Source: Limnochorda pilosa
GTDB lineage: Bacteria > Bacillota > Limnochordia > Limnochordales > Limnochordaceae
DNA: 64,000 nt
NCBI RefSeq assembly: GCF_001544015.1
Contig: NZ_AP014924.1
Span: 1,674,001-1,738,000 of the forward strand
Direction: 5' to 3'
Below, one piece after another: positions 58,012-64,000 of this stretch. The notes beneath the pieces were generated by a model. That model was not told where the DNA came from. It worked only from the letters and a program-made list of their open reading frames with translations, and searched no databases. How positions within the stretch are numbered: the first letter of the stretch is position 1; the number at the start of each line of letters is the position of its first letter. Position numbers and translations under genes: made by a program.

Positions 58012-58735
58012 GTTCTTCACCGGCCCGCTGGACGTGGGCATGATGCAGCGGGCGCGGGAGAAGGGCCTCCTGGACGTGAGGCTCTGGCAGCTCCGGGCCT
58101 TCACCCACGACCGGCACCAGACGGTGGACGACACGCCCTACGGGGGCGGCGCCGGCATGGTGATGAAGCCGGAGCCGCTGGTGGAGGCCCTGGAGGCGGT
58201 GCGGGCCGACGGGCCCCGGGCCCGGGCGATCCTCCTGACCCCCCAGGGCCAGGTGCTCACCCAGGAGCGGGTGCGGCGGCTTGCCCGGGAAGAGCGGCTG
58301 ATCCTGGTCTGCGGCCGCTACGAGGGCGTGGACGAGCGGGTGCGGGCCTTCGTGGACGAGGAGCTCTCGGTGGGCGACTACGTGCTCACCGGCGGCGAGT
58401 ACGGTGCCCTGGTGGTGATCGACGCGGTGACGCGGCTGGTTCCGGGCGTGCTGGGAAGCGAGGCGTCCCCCGAGGAAGAGTCCTTCAGCGAGGGGCTCCT
58501 GGAGTACCCTCAGTACACGCGGCCGCCCGTCTTCCGGGGGATGGAGGTTCCGCAGGTGCTCACCACGGGCAACCACGGGGAGATCGCCCGGTGGCGGCGG
58601 CGGGAGGCGATCCGCCGGACGCTGGAGCGCCGCCCGGACCTGCTGCCGGCGGCGAGCCTGTCCCGCGAGGACGAGGTTTGGTTGAGCGAGCTGCGCAAGC
58701 GGTGGCCCGGCGGCGGCGATCCGCCGGAAGCGTGA
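57980..58735 (+). CDS. trmD: tRNA m1G37 methyltransferase TrmD
   Basis: TrmD methylates G37 of tRNAs, protecting the reading frame. It has a trefoil-knot SPOUT fold. [44 protein letters not shown] and [20 protein letters not shown] form the SAM site, and [18 protein letters not shown] follows. Length is 251, normal. It lies within the usual rimM-trmD-rplS order. Confidence 0.97.
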   Translation: MRVDVITLFPEFFTGPLDVGMMQRAREKGLLDVRLWQLRAFTHDRHQTVDDTPYGGGAGMVMKPEPLVEALEAVRADGPRARAILLTPQGQVLTQERVRRLAREERLILVCGRYEGVDERVRAFVDEELSVGDYVLTGGEYGALVVIDAVTRLVPGVLGSEASPEEESFSEGLLEYPQYTRPPVFRGMEVPQVLTTGNHGEIARWRRREAIRRTLERRPDLLPAASLSREDEVWLSELRKRWPGGGDPPEA

Positions 58736-58761
58736 GCGAGTCGAAGGGTGAGGTGGACGGG

Positions 58762-59103
58762 ATGGACCGGATCAAGGAGATCGAGAAGGCCCAGATGCGG
58801 GCGGACCTGCCCGACGTCCAGCCCGGGGACACGGTGCGGGTGTCCTTGCGGGTGGTGGAGGGCGAGCGCCGCCGGACCCAGGTTTTTGAGGGCGTGGTGC
58901 TGGCCCGCTCGGGCTCGGGGCTGACGGAGAGCGTCACGGTGCGGAAGGTGAGCCAGGGCGTGGGGGTGGAGCGGGTCTTCCCGCTGCACTCTCCCAGCAT
59001 CGAGCGGATCGACGTGGTCCGCCACGGCCAAGTGCGCCGCGCCAAGCTCTACTACCTGCGCGAGCTCCGGGGCAAGGCGGCCCGCTTGAAGGAACGCCGC
59101 TAG
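58762..59103 (+). CDS. rplS: 50S ribosomal protein L19
   Basis: L19 has [60 protein letters not shown] and [20 protein letters not shown], all diagnostic. The ATG at 58762 follows GAGGTGG. Length is 113, normal. Confidence 0.97.
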   Translation: MDRIKEIEKAQMRADLPDVQPGDTVRVSLRVVEGERRRTQVFEGVVLARSGSGLTESVTVRKVSQGVGVERVFPLHSPSIERIDVVRHGQVRRAKLYYLRELRGKAARLKERR

Positions 59104-59106
59104 CAG

Positions 59107-59949
59107 GTGGAGATCCGCTGGCAGCCGGGCCACCTGGTGAGGGCCCGGCGGGAGCTGAAGCCCCTCCTGTCCCAGGCCCGCTGGGTGGTGGAGGTGGGGG
59201 ACGCCCGGGCTCCCAGGGCCAGCCGCGACCGGCTTCTTTCCGAGCAGGTCCCTGCCGCTCGGCGGATCGTGGTTCTGACCCATGCGGACCTGGCCGATCC
59301 CCAGGCCACCCGGGCGTGGCTGCGGGCACTGCGGGCCGCGGGGGAAGAGGCGTACGCCGTGAGGGCCCACCGCCCGTCCGGCCTCCAGCCGCTGCAGCGG
59401 CGCCTGGCGCCGCCGCGGGCGCGCCCGCCCGCGGGCCTGCGCGGCGTGCGGCTGGGCACCGCCGTCACCCTCCAGCGGGCCGTGGTGGTGGGGTTGCCCA
59501 ACGTGGGGAAGTCGACCCTCATCAACGCCCTGGCCCGTCGTAGCCGGGCCCGCTCCGAGGCGCGCCCCGGCACCACCCGGGGGCCCCAGTGGATCCAGGC
59601 CTCCGAGGGGCTGGAGCTCCTGGACACCCCGGGGGTGCTGGCGCCCATGGGGGTCCGGGGGGAGCGCGCCTACCTCCTGGCCGCCCTCGGCATGGTGTCG
59701 GACCGGAGCTTCCCCGTGTGGGAGGTGGCCGTGTGGCTGGTGGAAAGGCTGGGCCTCCCGGACCCGGCCCTGGGGAGCGCCGAAGCGACCCTCGAGGGGA
59801 TGGGGCGCGGCTGGGGTCTGGTGAGCAGGAGCGGCGCGGTGAACACCGAGGAGACTGCCCTGCGGCTGCTCCAGCAGTTCCGCCGCGGCAGCCTGGGGAG
59901 GCACACCCTGGAGGAGCCGCCGCGGGTCCCCGCGGAGCCCGGCCGGTAG
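59107..59949 (+). CDS. rbgA: RbgA/YlqF-like circularly permuted GTPase
   Basis: RbgA completes 50S assembly in Bacillus. Here WQPGHLVRARRELKPLL opens the protein as in RbgA, and VGDARAPRASRD follows. The permuted motifs are G4 at 58-61 (THAD instead of NKxD), G1 GLPNVGKST at 129-137, a G2-like GTTRGPQW and G3 LLDTPGVLAP. The G4 change could weaken guanine specificity. Position between rplS and yraN matches ylqF; rnhB, often next, is missing. Length is 280, normal. Confidence 0.85.
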   Translation: MEIRWQPGHLVRARRELKPLLSQARWVVEVGDARAPRASRDRLLSEQVPAARRIVVLTHADLADPQATRAWLRALRAAGEEAYAVRAHRPSGLQPLQRRLAPPRARPPAGLRGVRLGTAVTLQRAVVVGLPNVGKSTLINALARRSRARSEARPGTTRGPQWIQASEGLELLDTPGVLAPMGVRGERAYLLAALGMVSDRSFPVWEVAVWLVERLGLPDPALGSAEATLEGMGRGWGLVSRSGAVNTEETALRLLQQFRRGSLGRHTLEEPPRVPAEPGR

Positions 59950-59954
59950 CCACA

Positions 59955-60317
59955 GTGCCCGGCGACCGCCGCAGCCTGGGCGCGTGGGGCGAGCGGCTGG
60001 CCCAGGTCTACCTGGAAGGCCTGGGCTACCGGATCTTGGAGCGCAACCTCCGAAGTCGCCTGGGAGAGTTGGACCTGGTGGCCCTGGACGGGCAGACGCT
60101 CGCCTTCGTGGAGGTGCGCACCCGCCGTTCCAGCCGGCTCGGGGGCCCCGAGGAGTCCGTGGACGGCGCCAAGCGGGCCCGCCTCGCCCGCCTGGCCGCG
60201 GCGTACCTGCAGCGGTTTCCGTCCCACCGGGGGCGACCCGTCCGGATCGACGTGGTGACGGTCCGAATCCGGCCCGACGGTGCAGAGCTCGGCCACCTGC
60301 GGAACGTCACCGGATGA
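59955..60317 (+). CDS. yraN: UPF0102 protein YraN
   Basis: YraN-type proteins have an endonuclease-like fold of uncertain function. LGAWGERLAQVYLEGLGYRI and the nuclease-like GELDLVALDGQTLAFVEVR (E...D...E-x-R/K) are present, followed by AKRARLARLAAAYLQRFP and RIDVVTV. Length is 120, normal. It ends the ribosome/SRP module. Confidence 0.92.
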   Translation: MPGDRRSLGAWGERLAQVYLEGLGYRILERNLRSRLGELDLVALDGQTLAFVEVRTRRSSRLGGPEESVDGAKRARLARLAAAYLQRFPSHRGRPVRIDVVTVRIRPDGAELGHLRNVTG

Positions 60318-60466
60318 GCTTCCCACCTTCTGAAGGGCGCCGGCCCGCTGTGGCGAATGGAAGACCCATGGGGGTCCGGGTGTGCCCGATTCGTACCGTC
60401 AGACGTCACGCCGGGCGGACCACTCACTTCATGGCTTCGAACCTTCCGAATCAGGAGGTGGAGCGT

Positions 60467-61603
60467 GTGCGTCTTCGGATCGCCGCAAGTCTCGCAGGCC
60501 TTCTGGTGCTGACCCTGCTGGCCGTTCCGGTCCTGGCTCAAGAGCCGCTCCGCATCGGTCTCCAGGCTCCCATCACCGGGCCGTGGGCCTACGAGGGCGA
60601 GATGGCCCGCAACTCGGTGGAGATCGTCAGGGACCAGATCAACGCCCGGGGAGGGGTGCTGGGGCGTCCCATCGAGATCGTCCTGGGTGACGACCAGGGG
60701 AACCCGCGCCAGAGCGCCCTGGTGGCCCAGCGGATGGTGAGCGAGGGGGTCGTGGCCGTGGTGGGGACCTACGGGTCCTCCATCAACGAGCCGGCCTCCA
60801 CCATCTACGAGCGGGCCGGGGTGGTCAACATCGGCTACGGCTCGACCGCGGTCCAGCTCACCCAGCACGGGTGGCAGTACTTCTTCCGCACCTGCTTCCG
60901 GGACGACCGGCAGGGCGCCTTCTTCGCCCAGCTGGTGAACGAGACCCTGCAGGCGGCCCGGGTGGCCATCCTCCACGACAACACCACCTTTGCCCGGGGG
61001 TTGGCGGAGGCGGCCCGCGCTTCGCTGCAAGAGGCAGGCCAGGCGGAGATCGTCTTCTACGATGCGGTGACCCCCGGCGAGCGCGATTTCAGCCCGATCC
61101 TCAGCCGGATGCGCGCCCGGTCGCCCGAGGTCGTCTACTACACGGGCTATTATCCTGAGGCCGCGCTCATCGCGCGCCAGATGAGGGACCTGGGCATCGA
61201 CGCCGTCTTCGTGGGCGGCAACGCCGCCATCAACGACGAGTTCGTGGAGATCGCCGGGCGGGAGGTGGCCGCCGGTTCGCTCATGACCCAGGAGCCGCTC
61301 CCCACCGATCTGCCTTACCCGCAGTCCAAGGCGTTCCTGGACGAGTACGTGAAGCGCCACGGCCAGCCCCCCAGCAGCCCGTGGCCCGTCTACGCGGCCG
61401 ACGCCCTGAACGTGCTGGCGGCGGCCATCGAGGCGACGGGTTCCACCGACGGCAAGGTGCTGGCGGGCTACATCCACGACACGCTCCAGATCGACGGCGT
61501 CACGGGTCCCATCTCCTTCGACGCCGCGGGCGACCGGGAGGGTGCCATCTACCTGGCCTACGAGGTGGCCTCCGACGGCAGCCTGGTCCCCTACGAGCGC
61601 TGA
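60467..61603 (+). CDS. livK: Branched-chain amino-acid-type ABC transporter substrate-binding protein
   Basis: This is an extracytoplasmic binding protein of the LivK/Peripla_BP_6 family. The GTG at 60467 follows AGGAGG eight bases upstream and gives a clean signal peptide (RLRIAASLAGLLVLTLLAVP, then VLAQEP with likely cleavage after LAQ). PLRIGLQAPITGPWAYEGEM, GRPIEIVLGDDQGNPRQSAL and VVGTYGSSINEPASTIY are typical. The mature protein has no lipobox Cys near its start. Ligand identity (Leu/Ile/Val or another amino acid or amide) cannot be told. It starts a liv operon. Confidence 0.9.
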   Translation: MRLRIAASLAGLLVLTLLAVPVLAQEPLRIGLQAPITGPWAYEGEMARNSVEIVRDQINARGGVLGRPIEIVLGDDQGNPRQSALVAQRMVSEGVVAVVGTYGSSINEPASTIYERAGVVNIGYGSTAVQLTQHGWQYFFRTCFRDDRQGAFFAQLVNETLQAARVAILHDNTTFARGLAEAARASLQEAGQAEIVFYDAVTPGERDFSPILSRMRARSPEVVYYTGYYPEAALIARQMRDLGIDAVFVGGNAAINDEFVEIAGREVAAGSLMTQEPLPTDLPYPQSKAFLDEYVKRHGQPPSSPWPVYAADALNVLAAAIEATGSTDGKVLAGYIHDTLQIDGVTGPISFDAAGDREGAIYLAYEVASDGSLVPYER

Positions 61604-61618
61604 GCGGGGGGCACGTCC

Positions 61619-61649
61619 GGGCCGGGGCCCCTCCGGGGGCGCCCGGCCC
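61619..61649 (+). other. Very stable stem-loop between livK and livH
   Basis: GGGCCGGG (61619-61626) pairs with CCCGGCCC (61642-61649). Inside it, GCCCC (61627-61631) pairs with GGGGC (61636-61640), leaving a TCCG loop and one bulged G. No T-run follows. Such stems often protect the abundant binding-protein mRNA or partly stop transcription. Confidence 0.5.
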
Positions 61650-61689
61650 TGCCCGAACCGCAGTCCCTGCGGCACCTGGAGGTGACCCG

Positions 61690-62595
61690 GTGACCCTCTT
61701 CGTCGAGCAGCTGGCCAACGGCCTCACGGTGGGCGCCGTCTACGCCCTGGTGGCTCTGGGCTACACCATGGTCTACGGGGTCATGAAACTGATCAACTTC
61801 GCCCACGGCGAGCTCTTCATGCTGGGGGCCTACCTGGGCTTCACCGTGCTCGTCTCCACCGCGCTGGGCGGTGCCCTACCGGCCGGCGCGGCCCTGCTGG
61901 TGATCATCCTCCTGGCCATGGGAGGGGTGGCGCTGCTGGGGCTGACCGTGGAGCGCGTGGCGTACCGTCCCCTGCAGCGGGCCAACCGGCTGACCGCGGT
62001 GGTCTCGGCGCTGGGGGTTTCCATCTTCCTCCAGAACAGCGCCATGCTCCTGTGGGGGCCCCGCTACCGGGCGTATCCCGGCTGGGCCGTGCCCGACGTG
62101 CGCTGGTCCGTGGCGGGGGTGCACGTGGGGCTCATGCAGGTGCTCATCCTGGCCGTGGCGCTGGTGCTGATGCTGGGGCTCTACTACGTGATCCAGCGAA
62201 CCTTCCTGGGGGCGGCTATTCGGGCCACCGCCATCGACCACGACACCGCCCGGCTCATGGGGATCAACGTGGACCGGATCATCCAGCTCATCTTCGTGAT
62301 CGGGCCTGCCCTGGGGGCGGCAGCGGGGGTGCTCCTGGGCCTCTACTACCGGCAGATCCACTTCACCATGGGCTGGTCGTACGGCCTCAAGGCCTTCACT
62401 GCGGCGATCATGGGGGGCATCGGCAACATCCCCGGCGCCATGGTGGGCGGCCTCCTGCTGGGCACCCTGGAGATGCTGGGGGCCGGGTATCTCTCGGCCG
62501 CATGGAAGGACGCGTTCGTCTTCGCCATCCTCATCCTCCTCCTGATCGTCCGGCCCACGGGGCTCCTGGGCGAGCGGGTCGCGGAGAAGGTGTAG
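61690..62595 (+). CDS. livH: Branched-chain amino-acid ABC transporter permease LivH
   Basis: This inner-membrane permease has about eight hydrophobic segments. LANGLTVGAVYALVALGYTM at the N-terminus, LINFAHGELFMLGAY, AIRATAIDHDTARLMGINVD (ATPase coupling loop) and IMGGIGNIPGAMVGGLLLG are diagnostic. The GTG start follows GGAGGTGA. Length is 301, normal. Confidence 0.93.
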   Translation: MTLFVEQLANGLTVGAVYALVALGYTMVYGVMKLINFAHGELFMLGAYLGFTVLVSTALGGALPAGAALLVIILLAMGGVALLGLTVERVAYRPLQRANRLTAVVSALGVSIFLQNSAMLLWGPRYRAYPGWAVPDVRWSVAGVHVGLMQVLILAVALVLMLGLYYVIQRTFLGAAIRATAIDHDTARLMGINVDRIIQLIFVIGPALGAAAGVLLGLYYRQIHFTMGWSYGLKAFTAAIMGGIGNIPGAMVGGLLLGTLEMLGAGYLSAAWKDAFVFAILILLLIVRPTGLLGERVAEKV

Positions 62596-62597
62596 CC

Positions 62598-63629
62598 ATG
62601 GCTAGGACCGCGCCGCGGGAGCGGCTGGCGCAGGAGGAGACCGTGGGGGTCCGGCCGCCCCGGCCGTCCACCGCCCGGGCGCGGGGGCTGATCGGTCCCG
62701 CGCTCACGCTGGGGGCGGTGGTGCTGGGGGTGGCCGCCCCCTGGCTCGTCAGCGACTACTGGGTGGACGTGGCCGTCTTCTGGGGCATCTATGCGCTCCT
62801 GGGGCTCAGCCTGAACCTGATCGTGGGTGAGGTGGGCCTCTTCAACATGGGCCACACCGCCTTCTTCGCCATCGGGGCCTACGCCACGGTGATCCTCAAC
62901 CAGGCCTGGGGGCTCTCCCTCTGGCTCCTGATCCCGGTGGCGGGCTTCCTGGCCGCGGCGGCGGGCTACGGCCTGAGCCGGCCCATCATCCACCTGCGGG
63001 GCGACTACCTCCTCATTGCCACCATCGGCCTGAACGAGATCCTGCGGGTCGCTCTCCTCAACAACCCCCGGGGGCTCACGGGCGGGCCCAACGGGGTGAT
63101 CCTGCTCGATCAGTTCCGCCTCTTCGGGTACGGGCTGGATCGGCCCGAGCGCTTCTACTACCTGGTGTGGGGCGCGGTGGGGCTGGTGGTGTGGGGGCTG
63201 CTGCGCCTGCAGCGGTCGCGCATCGGGCGGGCGTGGAACTGCGTGCGGGAGGACGAGGTGGCCGCGGAGGCGATGGGCATCGACGTGCGCCAGGCCAAGC
63301 TCCTGGCCTTCGTGCTGGGCGCGGGGCTCGCGGGCGCGGCGGGGACCCTCTTTGCGGCCAAGATGGTGGTGGTCTCCCCCGACAGCTTCACCTTCATGGA
63401 GGCCGTGATCCTCTTCGCCATCGTGATCCTGGGCGGGATGGGGTCCATTCCGGGCGTGCTGGTGGGCTCGGCGGCCATGATGGTCCTGCCAGAGCTCCTC
63501 AGGAATTTCGCCCAGTACCGGATGCTCTTCTTCGGCGCCGCCATGGTGGTCATGATGATCTTCCGGCCCCAGGGCCTCTGGCCCAGCCGGCGCTGGAAGG
63601 CGCAGCTTGCGGGGGAGCGGGAGCCATGA
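62598..63629 (+). CDS. livM: Branched-chain amino-acid ABC transporter permease LivM
   Basis: This is the partner permease. It has a charged cytoplasmic N-terminus of about 30 residues, then about nine hydrophobic segments. ALLGLSLNLIVGEVGLFNMG, HTAFFAIGAYATVIL, GDYLLIATIGLNEILR, GRAWNCVREDEVAAEAMGID (coupling loop) and VILGGMGSIPGVLVGSA are conserved. Length is 343. The stop overlaps livG as ATGA. Confidence 0.93.
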   Translation: MARTAPRERLAQEETVGVRPPRPSTARARGLIGPALTLGAVVLGVAAPWLVSDYWVDVAVFWGIYALLGLSLNLIVGEVGLFNMGHTAFFAIGAYATVILNQAWGLSLWLLIPVAGFLAAAAGYGLSRPIIHLRGDYLLIATIGLNEILRVALLNNPRGLTGGPNGVILLDQFRLFGYGLDRPERFYYLVWGAVGLVVWGLLRLQRSRIGRAWNCVREDEVAAEAMGIDVRQAKLLAFVLGAGLAGAAGTLFAAKMVVVSPDSFTFMEAVILFAIVILGGMGSIPGVLVGSAAMMVLPELLRNFAQYRMLFFGAAMVVMMIFRPQGLWPSRRWKAQLAGEREP

Positions 63630-64000
63630 GCGCGCTCCTGTCCGTCGAAGGACTGGCCAAGCGGTTCGGGGGCCTGCAGGCCGTGAGCGACTTCCACCTG
63701 AACGTGCCCGAAGGGACCGTGTCGAGCCTCATCGGCCCCAACGGGGCGGGGAAGACCACGGTCTTCAACCTGATCACGGGCATCCACCGGCCCGATGCGG
63801 GGTCGATCCGCTTCCTCGGCCGGGAGCTGGCCCGGCTGTTGCCCCACCAGGTGGCCGAGCTGGGCATCGCCCGCACCTTCCAGACGGTCCGCCTCTTCCC
63901 GAACCTCACCTGCTTCGAGAACGTCCTGGCCGGCCAGCACTGCCGGAGCCGGGCCGGGGTGTGGGCCTCGCTGGTGCGCACGCCCGCGCAGCGGCGGGAG
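63626..64000 (+). CDS. livG: Branched-chain amino-acid ABC transporter ATPase LivG (3' truncated by window)
   Basis: The first 125 codons encode an ABC ATPase. VEGLAKRFGGLQAVSDFHL opens it, GPNGAGKTTVFNLITG is the Walker A, and GIARTFQTVRLFPNLT is the LivG-type Q-loop region. The signature and Walker B lie beyond the window. The neighbours fix the assignment as LivG rather than LivF. Confidence 0.92.
   Translation, partial: MSALLSVEGLAKRFGGLQAVSDFHLNVPEGTVSSLIGPNGAGKTTVFNLITGIHRPDAGSIRFLGRELARLLPHQVAELGIARTFQTVRLFPNLTCFENVLAGQHCRSRAGVWASLVRTPAQRRE

Noticed and set aside
1-64000. CRISPR arrays, rRNA genes, insertion sequences and prophage
   Set aside because: No regularly spaced repeats, rRNA sequence, transposase or phage structural gene was seen; the single recombinase-like fragment is reported separately.

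Overview
The window is about 64 kb of very GC-rich DNA, packed with short-spaced or overlapping genes and many GTG and TTG starts. Gene content and order point to an endospore-forming, deep-branching, high-GC member of the Bacillota (Firmicutes), of the Limnochordia / Symbiobacteria / Thermaerobacter kind. This is inferred from spo0A, spoVS, a sigH-like sigma factor, ylbJ, remA and fapR, and from a gene order that closely follows the Bacillus subtilis yloA-to-ylqF stretch. The species cannot be named from the sequence alone.

Layout: (1) 1-8058 is the end of a purine operon in Bacillus order: purL-purF (fused in one reading frame), purM, purN, purH, purD, then an internally shortened PRPP-synthetase-like gene. 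(2) 8129-14318 holds an acetyltransferase, rqcH on the minus strand, a secreted TPR protein and a Ca2+-type P-ATPase. (3) 14388-21714 is yicC-remA-gmk-rpoZ-priA-def-fmt-rsmB. (4) 21797-23175 holds spo0A, a bidirectional terminator, tRNA-Pro(CGG) and a small ORF like a recombinase core-binding domain. (5) 23278-29423 is an actinobacterial-style signalling and wall-elongation cluster: fhaA, stp, SEDS protein, class B PBP, PASTA kinase. (6) 29425-38416 is rsgA-rpe, a gene-poor stretch with a near-consensus promoter, rpmB (minus), asp23-fakA-degV-recG and rsmD-coaD-(coiled coil). (7) 38425-47606 is ylbJ (minus), the yceD-rpmF unit and a complete FapR-controlled lipid operon: fapR-plsX-fabH-fabD-fabG-acpP-fabF, followed by rnc. 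(8) 47603-50383 is an island between rnc and smc: a divergent S24-like regulator lacking its catalytic dyad, an unrecognised protein, spoVS and a sigH-like gene. (9) 50454-60317 is smc-ftsY, ylxM-ffh-rpsP-khpA-rimM-trmD-rplS, an rbgA-like GTPase and yraN. (10) 60467-64000 begins a branched-chain amino-acid-type ABC transporter: livK-livH-livM-livG, cut by the window edge.

The genes work as linked growth modules: purine synthesis, fatty-acid and phospholipid initiation under malonyl-CoA control, ribosome assembly and translation start/stop processing, SRP targeting, and cell-wall elongation under a PASTA kinase/phosphatase pair. Interleaved with these are entry-to-sporulation regulators. Sigma-A-type promoters are readable before yicC, def, rpmB, asp23, yceD, fapR, smc and ylxM. 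SigH-type promoter matches precede spoVS and, less convincingly, spo0A.

The most notable items are the purL-purF fusion, the PRPP-synthetase-like protein missing its catalytic mid-section, Spo0A with an apparent CTG start and an Asn in its acidic pocket, the protease-dead S24-like regulator beside a sigH/spoVS island, and a near-consensus promoter at 31044-31072 that drives no gene.
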